Part shown: positions 1-5,441 of the stretch, one piece after another | Numbering within the stretch: position 1 is the first letter of the stretch | Layout of the letters: every line of letters starts with the position of its first letter | Assembly (NCBI GenBank): GCA_022794295.1 | Contig: JAAWEO010000088.1 | Location: 1 to 7,816 of the forward strand | Length of the DNA: 7,816 bases | Source: Angelakisella sp. | Lineage (GTDB): Bacteria > Bacillota > Clostridia > Oscillospirales > Ruminococcaceae | Reading direction: 5' to 3' | The notes under the pieces: model-generated | Told to the model about the DNA's origin: nothing | Seen by the model: the letters and a program-made list of their open reading frames with translations, nothing else | The model's database searches: none | Made by a program: the position numbers and the translations under genes

Positions 1-182
1 GCCTCGGAGACCGAGACAGAGGCCATCTCCCGGATCTTGGTGGGGGTGCCATAGTAGTCCACCAGCACCTTATCCAGAACGGCAGGATTGGCCCGCCCCG
101 CCCGGATACTGGCAAATTCCGAGGTCATGACGCTGAGGGTCTTGTTCATCTTTTCTTCGTAGATCTTCAGTTCAGGGCTCAT
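1..182 (-). CDS. frr: Ribosome recycling factor, N-terminal part (cut by window edge)
   Basis: Ribosome recycling factor splits post-termination ribosomes together with EF-G in the cytoplasm. The minus strand from the ATG at 182-180 reads MSPELKIYEEKMNK and continues with SIRAGRANPAVLDKV, the conserved RRF motif that follows the first helix, then DYYGTPTKIREMASVSV at the hinge into the second domain. About 60 of the usual ~185 residues are present; the rest lies beyond position 1. The start is supported by a strong Shine-Dalgarno AAGGAGG eight bases upstream, which is embedded in the last codons of pyrH. Only three bases separate the pyrH stop from this ATG, so the two genes are co-transcribed and probably translationally coupled. 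Identity is secure from motif and from the classic pyrH-frr order. Confidence 0.95.
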   Translation of the reverse strand, partial: MSPELKIYEEKMNKTLSVMTSEFASIRAGRANPAVLDKVLVDYYGTPTKIREMASVSVSE

Positions 183-185
183 GAT

Positions 186-896
186 TTAAACCTCCTTGAC
201 AATGGTTCCAATATTTTCACCGCAGACCGCGCGGCAGATATTCTCCGGGTCGCTGAGATCAAATACCAGGATGGGCACCCTGTTATCCCGGCACATAGAG
301 GCGGCGGTCATATCCATTACCGAAAGCTGCTGGCCCAGCACCTCGCTGAAGGAGACCACATCGTACCGCCTGGCGTCGGTGAACTTATGGGGATCCTTGT
401 CGTAGACCCCGTCCACCATGGTGGCCTTCAGGATAATATCCGCATCGGTCTCCGCCGCCCGGAGGGCGGCCGCCGTATCGGTGGAAAAGAAGGGGCTTCC
501 TGTTCCGCAGCCAAAGATGACCACCCGTCCCTTTTCCATGTGGCGCACGGCCCTTCCCCTGGTGTAGGGCTCCGCAATGGCCTGCATGGCAATGGCGGTC
601 TGGACCCGCACCGTGACACCCAGTCCCTCCAGGGCATCGGCAAGGGCCAGGGAGTTGATGACGGTAGCCATCATCCCCATATGGTCTGCCCGGGTGTGAT
701 CCATCTTTCCGCTGGTACGGCCCCGCCAGAAATTGCCGCCCCCTACAACGATCCCCACCTGGGTCCCCATTTCCACACATTTTTTGATGCTTTTGCAGAT
801 GGTGACCACTGTGTCATAATCGATGCCAAAGCCGTTTTTTCCCGCAAGGGCCTCCCCGCTGAGCTTCAAAATGATTCTGCGATAACTTGGCGTCAT
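186..896 (-). CDS. pyrH: UMP kinase (uridylate kinase)
   Basis: Bacterial UMP kinase phosphorylates UMP to UDP in pyrimidine nucleotide synthesis; it is a cytoplasmic hexamer of the amino-acid kinase fold. The 236-residue length is normal for the family. Visible motifs are KLSGEAL (11-17) and GGGNFWRG (52-59) in the phosphate-binding region, ADHMGMMATVINSLAL (70-85), GTGSPFFSTDTAAALRA (131-147) for nucleotide binding, DGVYDKDP (162-169), and MDMTA (194-198). The family usually has Asn where this protein has Ser134, a mild substitution. The ATG at 896 gives the expected MTPSYRRIILKLSGEA start; its ribosome site (AGGACGG) is weaker than that of its neighbours. It has its own promoter about 80 bp upstream and is followed by frr after three bases. 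Functional assignment is secure. Confidence 0.97.
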   Translation of the reverse strand: MTPSYRRIILKLSGEALAGKNGFGIDYDTVVTICKSIKKCVEMGTQVGIVVGGGNFWRGRTSGKMDHTRADHMGMMATVINSLALADALEGLGVTVRVQTAIAMQAIAEPYTRGRAVRHMEKGRVVIFGCGTGSPFFSTDTAAALRAAETDADIILKATMVDGVYDKDPHKFTDARRYDVVSFSEVLGQQLSVMDMTAASMCRDNRVPILVFDLSDPENICRAVCGENIGTIVKEV

Positions 897-977
897 AAAT
901 TCAACCGTCCTACTCTTTCGGAATCTTTTGGGGCCAAAGGAAATGGTTTCCCCGGCCTGGTCAAAACACTTATTCTT

Positions 978-1006
978 ATTTTACAATAACCCTGGGGTTC
1001 TGTAAA
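978..1006 (-). promoter_or_regulatory. SigmaA-type promoter of pyrH-frr
   Basis: On the minus strand TTTACA (1006-1001) and TAAAAT (983-978) are separated by exactly 17 bases, a near-consensus housekeeping promoter. Transcription would begin near position 971, leaving a leader of about 75 nt before the pyrH ATG at 896. It lies just downstream of the tsf terminator, so pyrH-frr can be expressed independently of rpsB-tsf. The spacer contains a 12-bp dyad, AACCC-tg-GGGTT (988-999). The rest of the 897-1135 gap holds no gene. The leader contains a small potential hairpin (GGAAA-CCA-TTTCC) without a U-run. Confidence 0.75.
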
Positions 1007-1064
1007 GTATATTTTGGTGAATAAATTGTTTCCTGTCAGAAAAAAGGAACCCCTCCGCAGACAG

Positions 1065-1109
1065 AAAAAGAGCGCCGGAAGTTCCCCTGTGACGGTTTTC
1101 CCGGCGCTC
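1065..1109 (-). terminator. Rho-independent terminator after tsf
   Basis: The minus strand has a perfect 9-bp stem, GAGCGCCGG (1109-1101) with CCGGCGCTC (1078-1070), around a loop of about 22 nt. A run of five T (1069-1065) follows immediately. It begins 27 bp after the tsf stop and closes the rpsB-tsf operon. No equivalent T-run exists on the plus strand. Confidence 0.9.
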
Positions 1110-1135
1110 CGATCATGCTTTATTGGACCTGCTGA

Positions 1136-2050
1136 TCAACCCTTTACCATGCTGGCGACTTCATCGGCGAAGTTGTCCTCGCGCTTCTCCAGGCCCTCGC
1201 CCTTCTCAAAGCGGACAAACTCCAGAATGGTGATCTTGACGCCCAGCTCCTTACCGGTGGTCTCGGTAAATTTGGCGACAGAAATATCCCCATCCTTGAT
1301 GAAGGGCTGCTCCAGAAGGCAGACCTCCTTGTAGTACTTGTTGATGCGGCCCATCACCATCTTTTCGGCGATGTTGGCAGGCTTGCCCTCGTTAATGGCC
1401 TGGGCGGTGAGGATCTCCTTCTCCTTGGCAATGGTCTCGGCGGGAACAGAGTCCTTGTCCAGGTAGGTGGGGGTAGCGGCAGCCACCTGCATGGCGATAT
1501 CCTTTGCATAGCTCTGGAAGGCAGCGGCGTCAGGGGTACCCTCCACCGCAAACCGAACCATAACACCAATGCGGCCACCGCCGTGGATGTAGGTCTCCAG
1601 GGCGCCCTCGTAACGGGCAAAGCGGCGGATCTTCAGGTTCTCCCCAATGGTGAGGATCTTCTCCTGAAGGGCCTCCTGGACGGTGCCGGTGCCGCCGGCG
1701 ATCTTGCAGGCCAGCAGGGCATCCACATCGGCAGGGTTCTCGGCGATAACGGTCTTGGCGCAGTCCTCGACGAACTGGACGAAAACGGCGTTCTTGGCGA
1801 CAAAGTCAGTCTCGGAGTTGACCTCGATGACCACGCCCACCTTCTTCTCCTTATCCTGGGCAGCAAGAACGATGCCCTCGGCGGCGATGCGGCTGGCCTT
1901 CTTGGCGATCTTGGAAAGACCCTTCTCCCGCAGCAGCTCGACCGCCTTTTCCATATCACCATCGGTTTCGGTCAGGGCCTTTTTGCAGTCCATCATGCCG
2001 CAGCCGGTGGTCTCCCGGAGATTTTTAACGTCCTGTGTGGTAAATGCCAT
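1136..2050 (-). CDS. tsf: Translation elongation factor Ts
   Basis: EF-Ts is the guanine nucleotide exchange factor that regenerates EF-Tu-GTP. The protein is 304 aa, starting MAFTTQDVKNLRETTGCGMM, the typical N-terminal UBA-like domain (1-50: RETTGCGMMDCKKAL). EVNSETDFVAKN (76-87) follows, carrying the TDFVAKN signature of the EF-Tu-contacting core, and then the dimerisation/core subdomains. The frame stays open 48 bp further upstream to an ATG at 2098. The start at 2050 is chosen because it has a strong AAGGAGG nine bases upstream and matches the conserved family N-terminus. It follows rpsB by 86 bp, the usual order, and ends at the terminator at 1065-1109. The 86-bp gap can form a small imperfect hairpin (GGATC/GATCC) with no U-run, so it is not a terminator. 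Confidence 0.97.
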   Translation of the reverse strand: MAFTTQDVKNLRETTGCGMMDCKKALTETDGDMEKAVELLREKGLSKIAKKASRIAAEGIVLAAQDKEKKVGVVIEVNSETDFVAKNAVFVQFVEDCAKTVIAENPADVDALLACKIAGGTGTVQEALQEKILTIGENLKIRRFARYEGALETYIHGGGRIGVMVRFAVEGTPDAAAFQSYAKDIAMQVAAATPTYLDKDSVPAETIAKEKEILTAQAINEGKPANIAEKMVMGRINKYYKEVCLLEQPFIKDGDISVAKFTETTGKELGVKITILEFVRFEKGEGLEKREDNFADEVASMVKG

Positions 2051-2136
2051 TTCTGGATTCCTCCTTATACGTTCCTCTTTGCAGCGCGCCGGGATCACAG
2101 GGATCCGGGCAGCTGTTTTTCTTCCCTTGGAAAAGC

Positions 2137-2871
2137 TCAGGCCTCCGCAGCCTCGGCGGCTTCAGCCTCTGCCTCGGCAGCGCCCTGGGCGCCCTGGCGG
2201 CCCTCGATGATGGCGTCAGCCATGGTCTGGGCAATGAGCTTTACAGCGCGGATGGCGTCGTCGTTGCCGGGGATGACGTAGTCGATCTCGTCGGGGTCGC
2301 AGTTGGTATCCACAATACCCACAACGGGGATGCCCAGCTTGTGGGCCTCGGCCACGGCGATCTTTTCCTTGCGGGTATCCACAATAAAGAGGGCGCCGGG
2401 GAGCTTATCCATGTGCTTGATGCCGCCCATGAACTTCTCCAGCTTCTCGATCTCCAGGTTCAGCTTGATGACTTCCTTCTTGGGCAGACGGTCGAAGGTG
2501 CCATCGGCCTCCATCTTGCGCAGCTGCTCCAGGCGGGCGATGCGCTTGCGGATGGTCTTATAGTTGGTCAGCATACCGCCCAGCCAGCGGGAATTGACAT
2601 AGTGGGCCTCGGCCCGCTCGGCCTCCTCCCGGATGGAATCGGCGGCCTGCTTCTTGGTGCCGACAAAGAGGACCTCGCCACCCTCGGTGGACAGGTCGCG
2701 GACGAACATGTAGGCCTCCTCCAGCTTGCGGACGGTCTTTTGCAGGTCGATGATGTAAATGCCGTTGCGCTCGGTGAAGATGTAGGGGGCCATTTTGGGG
2801 TTCCACCTTCTGGTCTGGTGGCCGAAGTGGACCCCCGCTTCCAGAAGCTGCTTCATAGATACGACTGCCAT
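2137..2871 (-). CDS. rpsB: 30S ribosomal protein S2
   Basis: S2 is a late-assembling protein of the small ribosomal subunit. The 244-aa product shows the signature HFGHQTRRWNPKMAPYIF (15-32), RNGIYIIDLQKT (35-46), the RWLGGMLTN block (95-103), LPGALFIVDTRKEK (157-170) and DTNCDPDEIDYVIPGNDDA (188-206). The C-terminus ends in an Ala/Glu-only tail (about 231-244), a common disordered extension. The start at 2871 has AAAGGAG nine bases upstream. The gene heads the rpsB-tsf operon, with its own promoter and a structured leader that may mediate regulation. Identity is secure. Confidence 0.98.
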   Translation of the reverse strand: MAVVSMKQLLEAGVHFGHQTRRWNPKMAPYIFTERNGIYIIDLQKTVRKLEEAYMFVRDLSTEGGEVLFVGTKKQAADSIREEAERAEAHYVNSRWLGGMLTNYKTIRKRIARLEQLRKMEADGTFDRLPKKEVIKLNLEIEKLEKFMGGIKHMDKLPGALFIVDTRKEKIAVAEAHKLGIPVVGIVDTNCDPDEIDYVIPGNDDAIRAVKLIAQTMADAIIEGRQGAQGAAEAEAEAAEAAEA

Positions 2872-2901
2872 GTTTTCTTACTCCTTTCGTTTTTGAGCCG
2901 C

Positions 2902-2960
2902 CGCGGCCCTCACCTCCGGCTGTTACCCCACAGGGGCAACCACAGCCGGATCAGGCCGCG
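2902..2960 (-). promoter_or_regulatory. Structured 5' leader of rpsB (candidate r-protein leader)
   Basis: The predicted ~105-nt leader between the promoter and rpsB folds, on paper, into a nested structure. An outer 7-bp stem pairs CGCGGCC (2960-2954) with GGCCGCG (2908-2902). Inside it CCGGCT (2949-2944) pairs with AGCCGG (2921-2916). An apical helix GTTGCCCC (2940-2933) / GGGGTAAC (2929-2922), with one G-U pair, is closed by a TGT triloop. A GTG bulge (2943-2941) separates the two inner helices. No U-run follows, so it is not a terminator. The outer stem ends about 20 bases before the ribosome binding site. Autogenous control of rpsB by S2 through a leader RNA is known in Gammaproteobacteria; an equivalent role here is inference. 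Confidence 0.5.
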
Positions 2961-2982
2961 TGTGTTCTCCATGTGCCGTATT

Positions 2983-3011
2983 ATTTTAGCACAATCCATT
3001 TGGAAATGCAA
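2983..3011 (-). promoter_or_regulatory. SigmaA promoter of rpsB-tsf with extended -10
   Basis: The minus strand carries TTGCAT (3011-3006), a 17-base spacer, and TAAAAT (2988-2983) preceded by TGC, which makes an extended -10 (TGnTAAAAT). The inferred start is near 2976, giving a leader of about 105 nt. A 12-bp dyad, CATTT-gg-AAATG (2997-3008), overlaps the -35 and the spacer. The promoter lies just downstream of the ymxH stop, so the ribosomal operon is separated from the sporulation genes. Confidence 0.75.
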
Positions 3012-3048
3012 CTGTTTTTTTCGAACCGTTTCCCTTTAGGTCGTGACC

Positions 3049-3345
3049 CTAACCAAACAGCCGGTCCAGAAGGGAATCCCTTCTGCGGCAGGAGCTGCTT
3101 CCCGGGGGCGGGCAGTACTTCACCAGGACAGTGTCCTCCCCGATGCACTGGATCTCGTCCCAGCAGATCACGGTGTCCTCCTCCCGGCCCAGCAGGCCAA
3201 ACAGCCGCCCCCGCCCGTAGATGATAATGGCGGTGATCTTGGCGCAGCAGGTGTCGATCTCCACATCGGAGACACATCCCATGCAGCTGCCGTTGTTGAT
3301 GTTCACCACTTCCTTGTCCCGCAGGTCGCTGAGCCTGCAAAGCAT
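3049..3345 (-). CDS. ymxH: YlmC/YmxH-family sporulation protein (PRC-barrel)
   Basis: This is a 98-aa protein starting MLCRLSDLRDKEVVNI, with GSCMGCVSDVEID (19-31), AIIIYGRGRLFGLLGRE (39-55) and WDEIQCIGEDTVLV (62-75). That is the single PRC-barrel-like beta domain of the YlmC/YmxH family, small proteins found in endospore formers and often next to sigG. Their molecular role is not well established. The frame opens at a GTG (3354), but the ATG at 3345 is preferred: GGAGGT lies seven bases upstream of it, and the family begins with M-x-C/R-L-S-D-L. Four cysteines (C3, C21, C24 and the C33/C34 pair nearby) are noticeable, but no function is claimed for them. The last ~20 residues are Pro/Ser/Arg-rich and look disordered. 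The gene follows sigG after its terminator. Confidence 0.8.
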   Translation of the reverse strand: MLCRLSDLRDKEVVNINNGSCMGCVSDVEIDTCCAKITAIIIYGRGRLFGLLGREEDTVICWDEIQCIGEDTVLVKYCPPPGSSSCRRRDSLLDRLFG

Positions 3346-3397
3346 AATCCCCACCTCCCCTGCCCTATTCTATGCGGCGGGGGCTTTTCCTCTTGAC

Positions 3398-3433
3398 AAA
3401 ACAGCCCAGGGGTCCTTCCCGCCGGGCTGTTTT
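3398..3433 (-). terminator. Rho-independent terminator after sigG
   Basis: The 10-bp perfect arms AAAACAGCCC (3433-3424) and GGGCTGTTTT (3407-3398) enclose a 16-nt loop on the minus strand. The stem ends in four T, followed by GTC. It lies 12 bp after the sigG stop. Because of the A/T ends it is symmetric and could act in both directions, but no plus-strand gene approaches it. Read-through would supply ymxH transcripts, since ymxH has no convincing promoter of its own. Confidence 0.85.
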
Positions 3434-3445
3434 CCTTTGGCTGTG

Positions 3446-4216
3446 CTACAGCTGCTTCTTGATCCGTTCCAGAGCTCCCTTTTCAATGCGGGAGACCTGG
3501 GCCTGGCTGATCCCCACCTCCCGGCTCACCTCGATCTGGGTCTTGCCGGACATAAAGCGAAGGGAAAGGATTTTCTTTTCCCGTTCCCCCAGGCTTTCGA
3601 TGGCCTGGCGGAAGGAGATCTCCCCCAGCCAGTCGCTGTCGGTACAGCTGTCCTTTACCTGGTCCATAATATAAATGGTGTCTCTTCCGTCCGAATACAC
3701 CGGCTCCTGGAGGGAGGCGGGCTCCACAATGGCCTCCAGGGCCAGGACCACATCCTCCTTGGGGCAGCCCATGGCGCTGGCGATCTCGTTTACCGTAGGC
3801 TCCCGGCGCTTTTCCCGGGTCAGCTCCTCCTTTGTCTGCATGGCCTTGTAGGCGGTATCCCGGATGCTCCGGGACACCCGCACCATGCCGTGGTCCCGGA
3901 GGTACCGCCGCACCTCCCCGATGATCATGGGGCAGCTGTAGGTACTCAGGCGCAGACCGTACTCCGGCCGGAAGTTGTCAATGGATTTGATCAGCCCGAT
4001 GACCCCCACCTGGAACAGGTCATCCATATTTTCTCCGCGGCCGGTGAACCGCTGGATGACACTGAGCACCAGGCGCAGATTGCCGTTGATGAGCTTCTCC
4101 CGGGCGGCCTCGTCCCCGGCCTGGGCCTTATAGATCAGCTCCATCTTTTCCTCCTCCCCCAGAACCGGCAGCTTGGCTGTGTTGACGCCGCAGATCTCCA
4201 CCCTGTTTTGGTACAT
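3446..4216 (-). CDS. sigG: RNA polymerase sporulation sigma factor SigG
   Basis: SigmaG directs late forespore transcription after engulfment. The 256-aa protein begins MYQNRVEICGVNTAKLPVL, the hallmark SigG N-terminus. Region 2 follows, with NGNLRLVLSVIQRF (44-57), DDLFQVGVIGLIKSIDNF (65-82) and LSTYSCPMIIGEVRRYLRD (90-108). Region 3 spans about 115-170, and the region 4.2 helix-turn-helix KTQIEVSREVGISQAQVSR is at 225-243. From memory, Asn44 aligns with the B. subtilis SigG Asn implicated in recognition by the anti-sigma factor Gin/CsfB. The ATG at 4216 is forced by an in-frame TGA nine bases upstream. AAAGGAGAGG precedes it at a slightly long distance. The gene is preceded by a candidate forespore promoter and followed by its own terminator, so it looks monocistronic. 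Confidence 0.96.
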   Translation of the reverse strand: MYQNRVEICGVNTAKLPVLGEEEKMELIYKAQAGDEAAREKLINGNLRLVLSVIQRFTGRGENMDDLFQVGVIGLIKSIDNFRPEYGLRLSTYSCPMIIGEVRRYLRDHGMVRVSRSIRDTAYKAMQTKEELTREKRREPTVNEIASAMGCPKEDVVLALEAIVEPASLQEPVYSDGRDTIYIMDQVKDSCTDSDWLGEISFRQAIESLGEREKKILSLRFMSGKTQIEVSREVGISQAQVSRIEKGALERIKKQL

Positions 4217-4248
4217 CGGCCATCATCCTCTCCTTTGTTTTCCCTTGG

Positions 4249-4277
4249 AGTATGGACGATGGTCTTTCTGTTTAAGC
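4249..4277 (-). promoter_or_regulatory. Candidate forespore (SigF/SigG-type) promoter of sigG
   Basis: On the minus strand GCTTA (4277-4273) and CATACT (4254-4249) are 18 bases apart. GCTTA fits the GYWTA-type -35 of forespore sigma factors, and CATACT resembles the CATnnTA -10 with one mismatch at the end. The predicted start near 4242 gives a short leader of about 26 nt that includes the ribosome binding site. No sigmaA-like promoter is seen between the upstream terminator (4300-4344) and sigG. In B. subtilis sigG is transcribed by SigF and then autoregulated, so the placement makes sense. The match is by eye and short. Confidence 0.45.
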
Positions 4278-4299
4278 GGCAGCCAGAAAGTGGCAGCGG

Positions 4300-4344
4300 A
4301 AAAGAAAACGCCCGGCTTTCCCTTTTTTCGGGAGAGGCCGGGCG
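4300..4344 (-). terminator. Rho-independent terminator after the C26 hydrolase gene
   Basis: The minus strand has CGCCCGGC (4344-4337) pairing with GCCGGGCG (4316-4309), extended inward by an imperfect CCC/GGG helix around an A-rich loop. The T-rich tail TTTTCTTTT (4308-4300) follows. It starts nine bases after the stop of the amidotransferase-like gene and insulates sigG from that gene's vegetative promoter. Confidence 0.88.
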
Positions 4345-4352
4345 GGGAACCT

Positions 4353-5054
4353 TTATTTTGCGGCTTTCGCCATCAGGGCAGCAAAGAATTTTCGGAAAAC
4401 AGGGTGGCGTTCCTCCATACACTCGGGGTGCCACTGGACCGCCAAAATGGAGCCATCTTCCTTTTCGATCCCTTCCACAATGCCATCGGAGGCCCGGGCA
4501 GAAACCACAAAGCCCGGAGCCAGCTCCTTGACCGCCTGGTGGTGGTAGGAATTGGTGAGCAGCTCCCTTTCCCCGAAGATCTCCTGAAGGCGGGTGCCGG
4601 GGACCAGTGTCACCGTGTGATATTCCTCGGAGCGGCTGGCGGTCTTTTGGTAATGGCCGTGAGCCTGGGGGCATTGGGAGGGAATATCCTGCCAAAGGGT
4701 GCCGCCAAAGGCCACATTCACCACCTGGAGCCCCCGGCAGATGGCAAAGACCGGCTTTCCTGCCCCGGCAGTCCGGCGGATCAGCTCCAGCTCAAAAGCA
4801 TCCTGCACCCGGTCCACACAAACCACCGTGTCCCGGGGCTCCTCCCCAAAATACTGGGGGGCGATGTCCACCCCGCCGGGGACCAGCAGGGCGTCAAAGG
4901 TCTCCACCAGACGGGGGCAATCCTCCGGCAGGTCGGCGATGGGGAGCAGCACCGGGACCCCCCCGGCCCGGATAACGGCTTTTACATAGGTATCGTTGGT
5001 TTTGTAGACCGCCCCCTCCCCCCGGCAGGCGGTCATTCCGATGATGGGCTTCAT
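4353..5054 (-). CDS. Class-I glutamine amidotransferase-like hydrolase (peptidase C26; gamma-Glu-GABA hydrolase family)
   Basis: The protein is 233 aa and cytoplasmic, with no signal or membrane segment. It shows the PuuD/peptidase C26 pattern: IGMTACRGEGAVYKTNDTYV at the N-terminus (5-24), LLVPGGVDIAPQYFGEE (56-72), the nucleophile elbow FAICRGLQVVNVAFGG with Cys106 (103-118), NSYHHQAVKELAPG (168-181), and WHPE with His209 and Glu211 completing the triad. Relatives hydrolyse gamma-glutamyl amides such as gamma-Glu-GABA. No putrescine-pathway genes are adjacent, so the substrate is unknown and no gene symbol is given. The ATG at 5054 has GAGG eight bases upstream. It has a consensus sigmaA promoter and its own terminator, and diverges from the HTH cassette. 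Its position between sigE and sigG is unlike Bacillus; any role in sporulation is unproven. Confidence 0.88.
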   Translation of the reverse strand: MKPIIGMTACRGEGAVYKTNDTYVKAVIRAGGVPVLLPIADLPEDCPRLVETFDALLVPGGVDIAPQYFGEEPRDTVVCVDRVQDAFELELIRRTAGAGKPVFAICRGLQVVNVAFGGTLWQDIPSQCPQAHGHYQKTASRSEEYHTVTLVPGTRLQEIFGERELLTNSYHHQAVKELAPGFVVSARASDGIVEGIEKEDGSILAVQWHPECMEERHPVFRKFFAALMAKAAK

Positions 5055-5088
5055 AGCGTTTCCTCATTTCGTTTTTGTTTTTCTTTTC

Positions 5089-5116
5089 ATTATATGCTTT
5101 CTCGGGCCAATGTCAA
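5089..5116 (-). promoter_or_regulatory. Consensus sigmaA promoter of the C26 hydrolase gene
   Basis: The minus strand has perfect TTGACA (5116-5111), a 16-base spacer and perfect TATAAT (5094-5089). The inferred start near 5082 leaves a leader of about 28 nt, A-rich, ending in the GAGG ribosome site. Both hexamers match consensus exactly, which implies vegetative expression unless repressed. The divergent HTH promoter and its upstream dyad lie about 40-80 bp behind it. Confidence 0.8.
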
Positions 5117-5152
5117 CGCGGAAAAAGACAGAAAACACCCCACCGGAAAATT

Positions 5153-5174
5153 TATGGAAAGTACGCTTGACATT
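5153..5174. promoter_or_regulatory. Operator-like dyad O1 (imperfect), overlapping the -35 of the HTH cassette
   Basis: TATGGAAAG (5153-5161), a 4-base spacer, then CTTGACATT (5166-5174), which matches the ideal right arm CTTTCCATA at six of nine positions. The left arm is identical to that of the perfect dyad O2, and the spacer length is the same. The right arm contains the -35 hexamer TTGACA, so its deviation may be forced by promoter function. Binding here would block RNA polymerase. The binder is inferred to be the HTH protein encoded immediately downstream. Confidence 0.5.
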
Positions 5175-5195
5175 TCTGGTCCCATAGTGTATCCT
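5167..5195 (+). promoter_or_regulatory. SigmaA-type promoter of the HTH/membrane-protein cassette
   Basis: The plus strand has TTGACA (5167-5172), a 17-base spacer and TATCCT (5190-5195). The -35 is perfect; the -10 keeps the TAT and final T. Transcription would start around 5202, inside the perfect dyad O2, giving a leader of about 36 nt that includes AAGGAGG before the ATG at 5238. Confidence 0.7.
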
Positions 5196-5199
5196 TATG

Positions 5200-5221
5200 T
5201 ATGGAAAGCAAACTTTCCATA
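5200..5221. promoter_or_regulatory. Operator-like perfect dyad O2 over the HTH cassette start site
   Basis: TATGGAAAG (5200-5208), CAAA, CTTTCCATA (5213-5221) form a perfect inverted repeat with 9-bp arms and a 4-base spacer. It lies across the predicted transcription start and a few bases before the ribosome binding site. Small XRE-type regulators commonly repress their own promoters through such dyads. A stem-loop in the mRNA is an alternative reading, but the second copy with the same spacing (O1) upstream of the start favours a DNA-binding site. Confidence 0.65.
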
Positions 5222-5237
5222 GGAAGGAGGACACAGT

Positions 5238-5441
5238 ATGAAAAACCGCCTGGAGGAACTCCGCAAGGCCAGAGGCATCCGGCAGGAGGAACTGGCCAAT
5301 GACCTGGAGGTCTCCCGGCAGACCATTGGCTCCTTAGAAAACGGAAGGTACAATCCCTCCATCCTTCTGGCCTTTAAGCTGGCCCGGTATTTTGGTTTGC
5401 AGATCGAGGATATTTTTATCTACGAGGAGGATGCGCTATGA
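5238..5441 (+). CDS. Small XRE-family HTH transcriptional regulator
   Basis: This is a 67-aa, single-domain Cro/C1-type DNA-binding protein with no effector domain. Residues 14-36 form the helix-turn-helix (IRQEELANDLEVSRQTI, then GSLENGRYNPS), followed by helices 4-5 (ILLAFKLARYFGLQIEDIF). The acidic C-terminal tail is IYEEDAL. This fits the short YozG-like regulators that sit beside small membrane-protein genes. AAGGAGG lies seven bases upstream of the ATG. The gene has its own promoter flanked by two dyads, suggesting autoregulation. Its stop overlaps the next start (ATGA), implying coupled translation with the membrane protein. It is on the opposite strand to all sporulation genes here. 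The target set beyond its own promoter is unknown. Confidence 0.9.
   Translation: MKNRLEELRKARGIRQEELANDLEVSRQTIGSLENGRYNPSILLAFKLARYFGLQIEDIFIYEEDAL

Noticed and set aside
2051..2098. Upstream ATG extending EF-Ts by 16 residues
   Set aside because: The conserved EF-Ts N-terminus begins at 2050 with AAGGAGG nine bases before it. The extension contains that ribosome site and is not family-like.
2073..2115. Possible hairpin in the rpsB-tsf gap
   Set aside because: The GGATC/GATCC helix is short with a mismatch, and no U-run follows. It is unlikely to terminate and could be chance.
2044..3039. Plus-strand open frame of 331 codons opposite rpsB
   Set aside because: It is antisense to a certain ribosomal protein gene. 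The Leu/Gly/Asp/His-rich composition is typical of an antisense shadow.
3008..3056. Possible terminator between ymxH and rpsB (TTAGG/CCTAA pairing and a T-run)
   Set aside because: The 5-bp helix is weak, and the T-run is on the plus strand, where no transcript is expected. On the minus strand it is an A-run, so it does not terminate ymxH.
3366..3374. CATAGAATA upstream of ymxH, resembling a SigK/SigE -10
   Set aside because: The -10 pattern fits, but no acceptable -35 (AC or ATA type) is found at the right distance and the sequence is short. It is not strong enough to list as a promoter.
3221..4531. Long plus-strand open frame (436 codons) opposite sigG
   Set aside because: It is antisense to sigG and part of the C26 gene, crosses two terminators, has low-complexity Pro/His/Gly/Leu composition and no recognisable domain. 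It is a high-GC shadow frame.
4173..5222. Plus-strand open frame of 349 codons opposite the C26 hydrolase
   Set aside because: It spans a terminator and two promoters and is antisense to a gene with an intact catalytic triad. No ribosome site or family motif is seen.
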